Assembly: GCA_012523915.1 (NCBI GenBank)
Contig: JAAYSU010000048.1
Location: 1-46,055 of the forward strand
Reading direction: 5' to 3'
DNA length: 46,055 nucleotides
Source: Clostridiales bacterium
Lineage (GTDB): Bacteria > Bacillota > Clostridia > Peptostreptococcales > Anaerovoracaceae
Part shown: one piece after another, positions 1-8,624 of the stretch
Layout of the letters: the number at the start of each line of letters is the position of its first letter
How positions within the stretch are numbered: position 1 is the stretch's first letter
The notes under the pieces: generated by a model
Database searches by the model: none
What the model was told of the DNA's origin: nothing
What the model saw: only the letters and a program-made list of their open reading frames with translations
Position numbers and translations under genes: made by a program

Positions 1-60
1 TGATATGAATAACAGTATAGCTAAGATAATAATAATTAAAATTGGTATTAATGATGGCAT
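1..60 (-). CDS. N-terminal fragment of a membrane-anchored protein, probably SPFH/flotillin type (partial)
   Basis: The first 20 codons are present, running off the left edge. They encode Met-Pro-Ser followed by an unbroken Ile/Leu-rich membrane segment, as in the N-terminal anchor of SPFH (band 7, stomatin or flotillin) proteins. A good ribosome site (AGGAAAGGAAG) precedes the ATG at position 60. It starts 16 bases after the nfeD-like stop, and NfeD and SPFH genes are commonly paired. Only the anchor is visible, so the family is inferred from context. Confidence 0.55.
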   Translation of the reverse strand, partial: MPSLIPILIIIILAILLFIS

Positions 61-76
61 TTAAACACTTCCTTTC

Positions 77-535
77 CTATTCGTCGTGAACGGAAGTTAC
101 AATTAATTTAACCCCCTCGACCTTAAGTATTTTAACCTCTGTTCCCTTTTCCAACCTTTGATCTCTTTTATCTGCAATTGCAGTCCAAATCTGAGAATCA
201 GCTTTTACTAGACCGGTAGAATGGGGATTTATATCCTCAGTTACTACTGCAATCTGCCCTATCAAGGCATCAACGTTAGTTTTTGTGTGGCCGATTTTTA
301 ACTTCTTTTCTGCTATCGGCTTGGTGAAGTACAGTAATATTATTGAAACAATAAGAAAAGCAATTACCTGAGCCGTAATACCACCGCCCACATATGATAC
401 AAGTGCTGCAACAATACTACCTATTGTAAACCATATTGTAGTGAGTCCTAAAGTTACAGCCTCGATAATCGCAAAGATAACCGCTATACCAATCCAAACA
501 AAAGTGCTGTCTAATGTTAAACCGAAAATATCCAA
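77..535 (-). CDS. NfeD-like membrane protein
   Basis: A 152-residue protein with hydrophobic segments at about residues 11-30, 33-50 and 54-71, then a soluble C-terminal domain from about residue 85 that fits the OB-fold of short NfeD proteins. NfeD partners usually work with SPFH scaffold proteins in membrane microdomains, and the next gene downstream looks like such a partner. The start is a TTG at 535; the AAAGGAG ribosome site lies about 11 bases upstream, which is slightly far. The gene follows ispG in the same direction with a 24-base gap and probably belongs to the same operon. The biochemical role of short NfeD proteins is not settled. Confidence 0.85.
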   Translation of the reverse strand: MDIFGLTLDSTFVWIGIAVIFAIIEAVTLGLTTIWFTIGSIVAALVSYVGGGITAQVIAFLIVSIILLYFTKPIAEKKLKIGHTKTNVDALIGQIAVVTEDINPHSTGLVKADSQIWTAIADKRDQRLEKGTEVKILKVEGVKLIVTSVHDE

Positions 536-559
536 TTTAATAATATCTCCTTTATTATA

Positions 560-1642
560 TTAACCTTCATCTGCCTTCTTAAGTATAAGTTTAATAACCT
601 CATTTACTATCTCAGATGGAGGACAGCTTTTAATCACATTTCCTTTTTCAAAAATCAACCCTTTATTAGTTCCAAAGGCAACGCCTAAATCCGCTTCCTT
701 AGCTTCACCAGGGCCATTAACCTCACATCCCATGATTGCAACCGTTATTGGTTTAAGCTTTTCTTTTTCCCATCTTTGCTGCAGCGGTTTAAGTCTGTCC
801 TCTATCTCGTCGGTTATATTAATAAGATCAACTCTTGTACGGCCACAGGTTGGACAGGATATGAAGTTAAAAGCTCTTTTGCGTATACCAACAGCATCTA
901 ATATTTCTTTGGCTAGGCCTACTTCTTCAACAGGATCACCCGTCAGTGATACTCGCATAGTATCGCCAATGCCTTCAAGTAACAAGGCGCCAATCCCTAT
1001 TGCTGATTTCATTCTTCCGCTTTTAATAGTGCCTGATTCTGTAATACCAATATGGATAGGGTAATTCAACTTTTCTGCAACTATTTTATATGCATCATAA
1101 TTCATCTTAATATCTGATGCTTTTAAAGACACAACGATGTCATTGTACCCGAGTTTCTCAACTTCTTCAACTGCTTTTAATGCACTTTCAGCCAAAGCTT
1201 GTGCTGTGACGCGTCCATGCCTAGAAAGGATTTCTTTCTCCAAGGACCCAGAGTTAACGCCTATTCTAATAGGAATTCGGTGTTTGCTTGCTGTATCTAA
1301 CACAGCTTTTACACGCTCAATACTCCCTATATTCCCCGGATTAATTCTAATTTTATCAGCGCCATTTTCAATAGCTGCTATTGCTAATCTATAATCAAAA
1401 TGAATGTCGGCTACGAGAGGCAGTTTTATTCGCTTTTTTATTTCTCCCAATGCAATTGCAGCTTCTTTGTCTATAACTGCACATCTTACAATCTCACAGC
1501 CAGCATCTTCAAGCCTTTCAATCTGTTCTACAGTGGACTTTATATCCCTTGTATCCGTATTGGTCATTGATTGTATTGTAACAGGATATCCTCCACCAAT
1601 AGGAACATCCCCGCACATTATTTTCTTCGTTACCCTTTGCAA
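560..1642 (-). CDS. ispG: 4-hydroxy-3-methylbut-2-en-1-yl diphosphate synthase (IspG/GcpE)
   Basis: Penultimate step of the methylerythritol phosphate (MEP) route: reductive ring opening of MEcPP to HMBPP using a [4Fe-4S] cluster. The 360-residue length is normal for the short bacterial form. The N-terminal TIM-barrel part carries the family pattern around SMTNTDTRD (residues 25-33). Cluster cysteines are visible at Cys263 and Cys266 (SCPTCGR) and Cys306 (MGCEVNGPGE). The start is TTG at 1642, chosen because GAGGGG lies six bases upstream and no better start exists. It follows rseP by 14 bases. With dxr and uppS in the same operon, isoprenoid supply and undecaprenyl carrier synthesis are encoded together. 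Confidence 0.97.
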   Translation of the reverse strand: MQRVTKKIMCGDVPIGGGYPVTIQSMTNTDTRDIKSTVEQIERLEDAGCEIVRCAVIDKEAAIALGEIKKRIKLPLVADIHFDYRLAIAAIENGADKIRINPGNIGSIERVKAVLDTASKHRIPIRIGVNSGSLEKEILSRHGRVTAQALAESALKAVEEVEKLGYNDIVVSLKASDIKMNYDAYKIVAEKLNYPIHIGITESGTIKSGRMKSAIGIGALLLEGIGDTMRVSLTGDPVEEVGLAKEILDAVGIRKRAFNFISCPTCGRTRVDLINITDEIEDRLKPLQQRWEKEKLKPITVAIMGCEVNGPGEAKEADLGVAFGTNKGLIFEKGNVIKSCPPSEIVNEVIKLILKKADEG

Positions 1643-1656
1643 TTTTTTCCCCTCTA

Positions 1657-2664
1657 CTAATTCAGTATAAAGCGATCAACGTCTTGAATTACTAGATAAA
1701 TCATAAGTCCAAACAGTATTAATATTCCTGCAAAATGAATCTTAGCTTCAATTTCATCACTTATCACTTTACCTGTAAACAGCCGAATTACAAGGAAAAG
1801 AAGCTTCCCACCATCCAATGCAGGAAACGGCAACATATTTACTATTGCAAGGTTTAAGCTTATTAAAGCAGCCAAATTCGCAATATATATAATTCCAAGC
1901 TTCGCTTGATCGTTTATTATACTGACTATACCAACAGGGCCAACTAAATCATCCATTGAACCCTCCCCTTTGAAAAGTAACCCTAAATAGCTTACCATTT
2001 CTTTAGCCAGCGACCATGTACTTGCAACACCTGCTTTCAGGGATTTCCAAACAGAGTGTTCAATTTTGGAGGTAATTCCTATTATACGCCTTCCCATTTC
2101 ATCAGTCGTCACTCCGCTTGTCAAGCTTATTGTTTCTCCGTCGCGAATTACCACTACATCTACAGTTTCTCCTGTACTCTCTGACAGTGTGGAAATAACA
2201 TCATTCCAGCTGCTAATTTCCGTGTTATTTATTTTAATGATTTCATCCCCCGGCTTGAGTCCTGCCAATTCAGAAGGGTATCCCTCAGCTACTTCGCCGA
2301 TAATATTTGTGGTAAACCCTAAAGCCAGCACAATAATCGCTATTATGGCAATTGTAGTTATTAAGTTCATGGCAGAACCGGCAACTACCACAATAGCCTT
2401 CTGCCATGGGGCTTTTCTGTTAAAAGATCTCGGATCATTAGATTCTTCTTCTTCCCCTTCCAGGTTTACATATCCCCCGATTGGTAAAGCTCTCAAGGAA
2501 TATTTAGTCTCTCCTCTTCCAAAGTGAATCAAGCCAGGCCCCATACCTAAAGAGAATTCATTTACACGAACTCCTACGGCCTTTGCTGCTATGAAATGAC
2601 CAAATTCATGTACAAATATCAATAGACAAAATATAATAATAGCATATATTATAGTTAATCCCAT
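1657..2664 (-). CDS. rseP: Site-2 intramembrane zinc metalloprotease RseP/RasP
   Basis: Membrane-embedded protease that cuts transmembrane substrates such as anti-sigma factors and signal-peptide remnants. The zinc motif HEFGH is at residues 19-23 in the first membrane segment. A single PDZ domain follows (about residues 120-190, with PSELAGLKPGDEI). The second conserved site (NMLPFPALDGG) lies in a C-terminal membrane segment. The 335-residue length is typical for Gram-positive members with one PDZ. The start codon overlaps the dxr stop by one base (TAATG), suggesting translational coupling. Confidence 0.95.
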   Translation of the reverse strand: MGLTIIYAIIIFCLLIFVHEFGHFIAAKAVGVRVNEFSLGMGPGLIHFGRGETKYSLRALPIGGYVNLEGEEEESNDPRSFNRKAPWQKAIVVVAGSAMNLITTIAIIAIIVLALGFTTNIIGEVAEGYPSELAGLKPGDEIIKINNTEISSWNDVISTLSESTGETVDVVVIRDGETISLTSGVTTDEMGRRIIGITSKIEHSVWKSLKAGVASTWSLAKEMVSYLGLLFKGEGSMDDLVGPVGIVSIINDQAKLGIIYIANLAALISLNLAIVNMLPFPALDGGKLLFLVIRLFTGKVISDEIEAKIHFAGILILFGLMIYLVIQDVDRFILN

Positions 2665-3794
2665 TACTCTAATTTCCCCCTAATCTCTTGATCTATAGAG
2701 AGTATGTCTGATAAACCAATTATATTCACAGCTACATGTTCTTCCATCACTCGTTCTATAGTTCTCTGAATATCAATAAATGAAATTTTCCCTTCGATAA
2801 ACTGCTGAACTAATACCTCATTAGCTGCATTTAGCACAACCGGGTAGCTTTTACCTTTTTTAATAGCCTCATAAGCTAAATCCAAACATCTGAAAACTTT
2901 TGTATCAGCCTTCTCAAATGTCAAGGAACCCAGACTAAAAAAGTCTACCGTAGGCACATCATTTCGTATCCTCTCAGGATAGGTAAGAGCATAGCTTATT
3001 GGTACCCTCATATCAGGAGCTCCAAGCTGTGCAATGATTGAATGATCCTTGTATTCAACCATCGAGTGAATTATGCTTTCCTTGTGAACAATTACATCTA
3101 TATACTCAGGTTCAATGTCAAATAGCCATCTTGCTTCTATTACTTCCAGTCCCTTATTCATCATTGTGGCGGAATCTATTGTTATTTTGCTTCCCATCGA
3201 CCAATTCGGATGTCTAAGTGCCTGTTCTAGGGTAACTCCCTCAAGTTCCTTTAAAGTGTAACCTCTAAAGGGTCCACCCGAAGCAGTTAAGTAAATTCGC
3301 TTAATATCCTTTTCACTATTTCCCTGTAGAGCTTGAAATATTGCGCTATGTTCGCTGTCTACAGGCAATATCTTAACGCCATTCTTTTTTGCTTCATCAA
3401 TTATAAACTTTCCTCCAGTTACCAAGGTCTCCTTGTTAGCCAGTGCGATATTCTTCCCTGATTTTATTGCTTCATAGGTAGGCACCAGACCTCTCATGCC
3501 TACTAAAGAGTTCAATAGTATATCGCATTCCGCCTTTGACGCAACTTCTTTTAAACCGGATTCACCCCACAAAACTTCCAATCTTCGAAAGCGTTTTTTA
3601 AGTTTAATTGCATCCCTTTCTTCTTCTACACATACAAGATCAGGATTAAATGCTTCTATTTGCTTAGTAAGCACTTCCACTCGCTTACCACAAGTCAATG
3701 CCTTTACTGTAAATTTGTCTCGATTTTTACTTATTATATCCAGTGCTTGTGTTCCTATTGATCCTGTGGAGCCTAATATTGAAATTTTCTTCAT
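2664..3794 (-). CDS. dxr: 1-deoxy-D-xylulose 5-phosphate reductoisomerase
   Basis: Committed step of the MEP isoprenoid pathway, converting DXP to MEP with NADPH. The N-terminal nucleotide loop GSTGSIG is at residues 8-14. Also visible are NKETLVTGG, the metal-site segment DSEHSAIFQ, the flexible-loop HPNWSMG and MMNKGLEVIEA. I start at ATG 3794 (376 residues); an in-frame GTG two codons upstream at 3800 is also possible. It sits between cdsA and rseP in the usual Firmicute order, with a 23-base gap on the cdsA side and a one-base overlap with rseP. Confidence 0.97.
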   Translation of the reverse strand: MKKISILGSTGSIGTQALDIISKNRDKFTVKALTCGKRVEVLTKQIEAFNPDLVCVEEERDAIKLKKRFRRLEVLWGESGLKEVASKAECDILLNSLVGMRGLVPTYEAIKSGKNIALANKETLVTGGKFIIDEAKKNGVKILPVDSEHSAIFQALQGNSEKDIKRIYLTASGGPFRGYTLKELEGVTLEQALRHPNWSMGSKITIDSATMMNKGLEVIEARWLFDIEPEYIDVIVHKESIIHSMVEYKDHSIIAQLGAPDMRVPISYALTYPERIRNDVPTVDFFSLGSLTFEKADTKVFRCLDLAYEAIKKGKSYPVVLNAANEVLVQQFIEGKISFIDIQRTIERVMEEHVAVNIIGLSDILSIDQEIRGKLE

Positions 3795-3817
3795 TCTCAC
3801 CCAATTTCCCTATTATT

Positions 3818-4597
3818 TTAATATATAACGATAATAATATAATAATACACAAATGGTGCTGTAAACAATACACTATCAAACCTATCGAGTATTCCTCCAT
3901 GACCAGGGATTAAATTTCCATAATCCTTTATTCCCATCTTACGTTTAAAGGTTGATGCCGTCAAATCACCAAGCTGGGATACTATACTGCCAACAAAACC
4001 GATCATGATGCAGTGTATCAACAACTCGTATGCAAATAAGTAGCTAAATACTATACTTATTATGACACTTCCGACAATTCCGCCGATAGCACCTTCAATT
4101 GTCTTTTTGGGACTTATCTTGGGGCATAACTTGTGTTTTCCCAAAACATATCCAGTAAAATATGCCATTATATCTGTTGCAAATGAACATAAGATAACTA
4201 GCCAAAGTAAAATGCTAATATCAGTTCTATCTATTAAAACTAAATGGTATGAAAAATATACGACATAAAAAACCCCTGTGATGGTAGCCATCGCATCAGC
4301 AAGTTCTCTTCTGTCGATTTTAAACAAGTATAATAAGCTTAATACAATAACTCCATAAAACCATAGTAGATTATAGAAATTATTTAATTCTAAGAAGGCA
4401 ATAATATATAGCGTAATAGCTGCTAGATAACCTATAAAATAGCTAGGAGCAACTCCTATATTATTAAAACCTCTAAAAAATTCCCTAATGCCGACTAATG
4501 ATAACAATAGGCAGGCAATCAATAACACGGTATCACCCAAGTATATTACAGCCAATAATGGCAACAGTATTAATCCGGATAATATCCTAGTCTTCAT
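3818..4597 (-). CDS. cdsA: Phosphatidate cytidylyltransferase (CDP-diacylglycerol synthase)
   Basis: Makes CDP-diacylglycerol from phosphatidate and CTP, the branch point for membrane phospholipids. The 259-residue protein is almost wholly hydrophobic, with many predicted membrane spans. The C-terminal CDP-alcohol signature is readable: KRKMGIKDYGN, then IPGHGGILDRFDS. Its ATG overlaps the uppS stop by four bases (ATGA), so translation of the two is likely coupled. Confidence 0.95.
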   Translation of the reverse strand: MKTRILSGLILLPLLAVIYLGDTVLLIACLLLSLVGIREFFRGFNNIGVAPSYFIGYLAAITLYIIAFLELNNFYNLLWFYGVIVLSLLYLFKIDRRELADAMATITGVFYVVYFSYHLVLIDRTDISILLWLVILCSFATDIMAYFTGYVLGKHKLCPKISPKKTIEGAIGGIVGSVIISIVFSYLFAYELLIHCIMIGFVGSIVSQLGDLTASTFKRKMGIKDYGNLIPGHGGILDRFDSVLFTAPFVYYYIIIVIY

Positions 4598-5304
4598 TTA
4601 AGCCCTCCAAAACGTCTTACACGCTTCTGATATTCTTTAATCGCGTCTTCTAGACACTCTGGTGTAAAATCTGGCCATAAGGTATCGGTAAAAACAAATT
4701 CACTATAGGCAGATTGCCAGAGTAGAAAATTAGACAATCTCTTTTCTCCACTCGTCCTTATAACTAAATCCGGGTCGGGAATAGCACTTGTAAACAAATG
4801 CTCTTTAAATATAGATTGGGTTATATCCTCAGCTTTCATTTCATTATTTGCAACTTTATCTGCTATTAGTTTAGTAGCTCTAACGATTTCATCACGACTA
4901 CCATAATTTAATGCTATATTGAACTGAAGACCAGTATTATCACGAGTTTTGATCAATGCTTCTTCAATTTTTTGTACTGCTTTTTTTGGTAGTTTGTTAT
5001 AATCTCCTATAATTTTAACCTTCACATTGTTTTGATTTAGCTCTTCTAATTCCCTTTCTACATAATGCACGAGAAGATTAAAAATACCGCCCACCTCATT
5101 TTCTGGCCGCTTCCAATTCTCTGTCGAAAAAGCATATACAGTTAAGTGTTTTACACCTAATGAAGAAGTCCGTTTCACTATTTCTTTTAGGGCTATCATT
5201 CCCGCATTATGACCTGCAAGTCTGGGTAAAGACTTGCTTCTTGCCCATCTTCCATTGCCATCCATTACTATTGCTATATGATTAGGTAATTTTTCACGGT
5301 CCAA
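4594..5304 (-). CDS. uppS: Isoprenyl transferase (undecaprenyl diphosphate synthase)
   Basis: Cis-prenyltransferase that builds the C55 lipid carrier for peptidoglycan and wall polymers. The catalytic Asp lies in VMDGNGRWA near the N-terminus, and the substrate-binding C-terminal block reads RTSGEKRLSNFLLWQSAYSEF in two adjoining parts. An in-frame GTG at 5313 would sit inside the ribosome site. I choose the TTG at 5304 instead, because GAGGTG then lies six bases upstream. This gives 236 residues, close to the family norm. A strong hairpin lies just upstream (5334-5356). Confidence 0.95.
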   Translation of the reverse strand: MDREKLPNHIAIVMDGNGRWARSKSLPRLAGHNAGMIALKEIVKRTSSLGVKHLTVYAFSTENWKRPENEVGGIFNLLVHYVERELEELNQNNVKVKIIGDYNKLPKKAVQKIEEALIKTRDNTGLQFNIALNYGSRDEIVRATKLIADKVANNEMKAEDITQSIFKEHLFTSAIPDPDLVIRTSGEKRLSNFLLWQSAYSEFVFTDTLWPDFTPECLEDAIKEYQKRVRRFGGLK

Positions 5305-5333
5305 AAAATTCACCTCAATTCAATACGAAACAT

Positions 5334-5356
5334 AAGGACGGTTTCTAACCGTCCTT
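5334..5356 (-). other. Intercistronic hairpin at the end of the 66-residue gene
   Basis: A perfect 10-bp inverted repeat with a 3-base loop (AAGGACGGTT, TCT, AACCGTCCTT). It includes the last codons and stop of the small upstream gene and ends about 20 bases before the uppS ribosome site. No U-run follows on the transcribed strand, so a processing or RNA-stability element, or an attenuator coupled to translation, is likelier than a terminator. Confidence 0.6.
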
Positions 5357-5545
5357 TCTATAAGCATCCGGAATTTTACAAAGAGTCAGAAGGTATTTGT
5401 CTTCTGATAATTCCTGCTTAATTATCCTTAAGTATCCATCTTGCATTTTCTTTACTGGGCCGGTTTCGGTTATTTCCCATTTCAAACCCTTCGAAGAAAG
5501 TATCTTTATAGCATCATCTAAATATAAACCTAATAAATCATACAT
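5345..5545 (-). CDS. 66-residue protein with PASTA-like repeat pattern
   Basis: Small cytosolic protein with no signal peptide and no recognised enzyme motif. Its first half (LLGLYLDDAIKILSSKGLKW) has the spacing of a PASTA module: a short strand, the Asp-Ala helix pattern 'DAIKILSSKGL', then a strand. PASTA units usually occur outside the cell on wall-sensing kinases and transpeptidases, so a stand-alone cytosolic copy would be unusual. The start ATG overlaps the frr stop by one base, so it is probably translationally coupled to frr. It lies directly before uppS. Similar small genes seem to occur at this position in other Clostridia, but I cannot confirm that here. Function unknown. Confidence 0.8.
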   Translation of the reverse strand: MYDLLGLYLDDAIKILSSKGLKWEITETGPVKKMQDGYLRIIKQELSEDKYLLTLCKIPDAYRKDG

Positions 5546-6099
5546 TAAACTTCCATGATTTCCTTTTCTTTATTAGCTATAATATCATCTATGTCCTTGA
5601 TGCAAGCATCAACACTTTTTTGTACATTATCTAATTCAGACTTGAGATCGTCTTCGGTTATTTCTCCGGCCTTTTCCTGTTTTTTAAGAGTATCATTAAC
5701 CTCACGTCTTATATTTCTAACTGCAATTTTCGCATCTTCACCCATTTTTTTTACTATCTTACTAAGTTCTTTTCTTCTCTCTTCAGTAAGCTGCGGAATA
5801 GCCAGACGTATTACCTTACCGTCATTTGCAGGGTTAATACCTAAATTCGCAATATTTATTGCCTTTTCAATATCTTGTATGGATTTAGGATCAAATGGAG
5901 TTATCAATAAAGTTCTTGGGTCTGGAGCAGAAACATTTGCGATGTTTCTCAAGGGTGTAGGCACACCATAGTAATCGACCATTACCTTATCAAGCAAGGT
6001 AGGATTAGCTCTGCCAGCCCTTACTGTATTCAAGTCTTCAATTAAAACAGACTTAGTTTTTTCCTGCTTTTCATTAAGTAAATCCATTATATCACTCAT
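5545..6099 (-). CDS. frr: Ribosome recycling factor
   Basis: Works with EF-G to split post-termination ribosomes. The 184-residue product has the normal length and the long, charged three-helix pattern, including IRREVNDTLKKQEK near residues 130-145. I start at ATG 6099 because AAAGGAGG precedes it at ideal distance and it gives the family N-terminus (MSDIMDLL). An in-frame ATG at 6135 would add 12 non-conserved residues. It lies 25 bases after pyrH in the usual order. Confidence 0.97.
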   Translation of the reverse strand: MSDIMDLLNEKQEKTKSVLIEDLNTVRAGRANPTLLDKVMVDYYGVPTPLRNIANVSAPDPRTLLITPFDPKSIQDIEKAINIANLGINPANDGKVIRLAIPQLTEERRKELSKIVKKMGEDAKIAVRNIRREVNDTLKKQEKAGEITEDDLKSELDNVQKSVDACIKDIDDIIANKEKEIMEV

Positions 6100-6124
6100 C
6101 TTATATACCTCCTTTAATAATCGC

Positions 6125-6832
6125 CTAGTCAACAATCAGTGTACCAAATTTCTCACCGTAAACAGCCTTTACCACGCTGTCAGGTTCTGTTAAACCGAAT
6201 ACATGAATAGGTATATTGTTATCCATACATAAAGATGCTGCTGTTGAATCCATTACCCCTAGCCCTTTATTTAGCAATTCCTTATGAGTCAAGCTTTCAT
6301 AGGGTTTAGCATTCGGATTTATTGAAGGGTCATCATCATATACCGCATCAACTTTCTTAGCTAAAAGTATGGCATCTGCCTCTATTTCAGCAGCCCTTAA
6401 GGCTGCTGCTGTATCTGTTGAAAAAAACGGATTTCCTGTTCCTGCTGCAAAAATCACAACTATATTTTTTGCAAGATGACTTATTGCACGTCTTCTAATA
6501 TAGGGTTCTGCAATCTCTTTCATCTCTATAGCGGTTTGGACCCTTGTAGGAATATCTAAAGCCTCAAAAGCATCTTGTAGAGCTAGTGCGTTTATACAAG
6601 TTGCTAGCATTCCCATATAGTCGGCTGTAGCTCTATCCATACTTTTACTGGTTCTTCCCCTCCAGAAATTCCCACCGCCTACTACAACAGCTACTTGTAC
6701 CTTAGCATCAGTTAGTTTCTTGACTTGAAGCGCTACCATATTCAGCATTTTTTCATTTAATCCGAATTTGTTTTCTCCCGCAAGTGCTTCACCACTGATT
6801 TTCAATATTACTCTTCTATATTTTGGCTCCAT
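6125..6832 (-). CDS. pyrH: Uridylate kinase
   Basis: Hexameric UMP kinase of the amino-acid-kinase fold, making UDP for RNA, DNA and wall precursors. The 235 residues contain the ATP/UMP loops KISGEALAG and VGGGNFWRG, and [10 protein letters not shown] in the C-terminal half. The start is ATG 6832, with GGGGAGG just upstream; the in-frame extension to 6877 has no matching ribosome site and runs through a hairpin. Gene order (rpsB-tsf-pyrH-frr) is standard. Confidence 0.97.
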   Translation of the reverse strand: MEPKYRRVILKISGEALAGENKFGLNEKMLNMVALQVKKLTDAKVQVAVVVGGGNFWRGRTSKSMDRATADYMGMLATCINALALQDAFEALDIPTRVQTAIEMKEIAEPYIRRRAISHLAKNIVVIFAAGTGNPFFSTDTAAALRAAEIEADAILLAKKVDAVYDDDPSINPNAKPYESLTHKELLNKGLGVMDSTAASLCMDNNIPIHVFGLTEPDSVVKAVYGEKFGTLIVD

Positions 6833-6862
6833 TGTCCCTCCCCGTTTCCGTCTAATCCAACA

Positions 6863-6888
6863 AGAGGACACCATCAATAGTGTCCTCT
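6863..6888 (-). other. Hairpin between tsf and pyrH
   Basis: A 9-bp perfect inverted repeat (AGAGGACAC / GTGTCCTCT) with an 8-base loop fills most of the tsf-pyrH gap. The transcribed strand after it has only scattered U residues, so it could be a weak terminator that lowers pyrH and downstream expression relative to rpsB-tsf, or an RNA-processing site. The sequence shows the hairpin; its role is inferred. Confidence 0.6.
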
Positions 6889-6907
6889 CATTATAGCATA
6901 AATGTTA

Positions 6908-7822
6908 TTAATTGTTCATCTGTTTTGCAACTTCTTCTGCAAAATTCTCTTCTTTCTTCTCTATGCCTTCTCCAACTTCATATCTTACCATTTCTGTAAC
7001 TTCTACAGCCTTTCCTAATGCTCTTGAAGTGTCATCAATATATTGCTTTACAGAAATATCAGTATCTTTTACGAAGCTTTGCTCCAGTAGGCAGATTTCT
7101 TTAAGTTCTTTCTTAAGTCTTCCTACCACCATCTTTTCAACAATATTCTGTGGTTTACCTTCGTTAAGTGCCTGCTGAATTAAAATATTCTTTTCATTCT
7201 CAATGTACTCTTGATCTATGTCAGATTCTGCAATAAATCTAGGGTTCATTGATGCCACCTGCATAGCCAGATCTCTTCCTAGTGTATAAACATCTTCTAA
7301 TGAGGCTTCTGTCTTCAAACCAATTATAACGCCGATTCTTCCATTTCCATGAACATAACCAACATGAACCACTCCCGGTTCTTCGCATTTAACGAATCTT
7401 CTAATGCTCATGTTTTCACCGATCTTTGCAATTTTATTATTTAAAGCATCTTGGACTGTGCCTTCATCCATATACTTTAGCGTCATGAATTCGTCCATAT
7501 CTTTTACATCGTTGTTTAAAACCATGTCACAAAGTGTATCAACAAATTCCACGAATTCTTCATTCTTTGCAACAAAGTCAGTCTCGGCATTGACCTCAAT
7601 TGCAGCTGCTTTCTTTCCATCTTCTGTAAAGGCCAATTGTATCAACCCTTGAGATGCAATTCTCCCTGCTTTCTTTGCAGCTTTAGCAAGACCTTTCTCT
7701 CTCAAAAGCTCAATCGCTTTTTCGATATCTCCATCTGCCTCAACTAAAGTATTCTTACAATCCATCATGCCTGCGCCTGTACGTTCACGCAGTTCTTTTA
7801 CCATTGATGCGGTAACAGCCAT
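6908..7822 (-). CDS. tsf: Translation elongation factor Ts
   Basis: Nucleotide-exchange factor for EF-Tu. The N-terminal UBA-like module is clear (VKELRERTGAGMMDCKNTL, residues 8-26), followed by the core signature NAETDFVAKNEEF. At 304 residues it is a normal two-subdomain Firmicute form. Start ATG 7822 has AAAGGAGG upstream. It lies 22 bases after rpsB and is almost certainly co-transcribed with it. Confidence 0.98.
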   Translation of the reverse strand: MAVTASMVKELRERTGAGMMDCKNTLVEADGDIEKAIELLREKGLAKAAKKAGRIASQGLIQLAFTEDGKKAAAIEVNAETDFVAKNEEFVEFVDTLCDMVLNNDVKDMDEFMTLKYMDEGTVQDALNNKIAKIGENMSIRRFVKCEEPGVVHVGYVHGNGRIGVIIGLKTEASLEDVYTLGRDLAMQVASMNPRFIAESDIDQEYIENEKNILIQQALNEGKPQNIVEKMVVGRLKKELKEICLLEQSFVKDTDISVKQYIDDTSRALGKAVEVTEMVRYEVGEGIEKKEENFAEEVAKQMNN

Positions 7823-7844
7823 ATTTCAGGCCTCCTTTCCATTA

Positions 7845-8588
7845 TTAATCAGTGGTTTCTTCTACTGTTTCTTCTTCAGTATTGACAGGTTCATCATCAA
7901 ATGATTCACCTTGCTTTGCTTCAATGACAGCATCTGCCATTTTCCCTGCAATAAGCTTTACTGCTCTTATCGCATCGTCATTAGCAGGAATAATATAATC
8001 TACATCATCTGGGTCGCAGTTTGTATCTACTATTCCAACTATAGGTATACCTAAGATACGTGCTTCTCTAACTGCAATTTTCTCCTTTTTAGGATCAACT
8101 ACGAAAACCGCACCCGGCATACCACTCATATCTTTAATTCCACCTAGGAATTTTTCCAGCCTATCTGCTTCTGCTTTTAACTTTAATACTTCTTTCTTAG
8201 TTAAAGCATCAAAAGTGCCATCAGTCTCCATATTTCTAATTTCATTCAGCCTATCGATACGTTGCGAGATAGTCTTAAAGTTAGTAAGCATACCGCCTAA
8301 CCATCTCTCATTCACGTAAAACATACCGCATCTCTTAGCTTCTTCAGCAATTGCTGCCTGAGCTTGTTTCTTTGTTCCAACAAAGAGAATAGGCTTTCCT
8401 TCTGCGGCAACATCTCTTATGAAATTGTATGCCTCCTCAAACTTTCTAACTGTTTTCTGAAGATCAATGATATAAATACCATTTCTCTCAGTGAAGATAT
8501 ATGGAGCCATTTTCGGGTTCCATCTTCTTGTTTGGTGTCCAAAATGAACACCTGCTTCTAAAAGCTGTTTCATTGTAATAATCGCCAT
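7845..8588 (-). CDS. rpsB: Small-subunit ribosomal protein S2
   Basis: Late-assembling 30S protein. The 247-residue sequence shows the family blocks near the N-terminus ([18 protein letters not shown]), GTKKQAQ and [11 protein letters not shown], then an acidic C-terminal tail rich in Glu and Thr. The ribosome site CAGGAGG precedes ATG 8588. It is the first gene of the long minus-strand operon and has its own promoter and a structured leader of about 115 nucleotides. Confidence 0.98.
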   Translation of the reverse strand: MAIITMKQLLEAGVHFGHQTRRWNPKMAPYIFTERNGIYIIDLQKTVRKFEEAYNFIRDVAAEGKPILFVGTKKQAQAAIAEEAKRCGMFYVNERWLGGMLTNFKTISQRIDRLNEIRNMETDGTFDALTKKEVLKLKAEADRLEKFLGGIKDMSGMPGAVFVVDPKKEKIAVREARILGIPIVGIVDTNCDPDDVDYIIPANDDAIRAVKLIAGKMADAVIEAKQGESFDDEPVNTEEETVEETTD

Positions 8589-8624
8589 ATTTACCTCCTG
8601 GTTTTAATCCTCCACCCCGCATAC

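Noticed and set aside
2066-2527. 153-codon open frame on the plus strand inside rseP
   Set aside because: It lies fully antisense to a clear RseP gene, has no convincing ribosome site and no recognisable motif; its length reflects the codon use of rseP.
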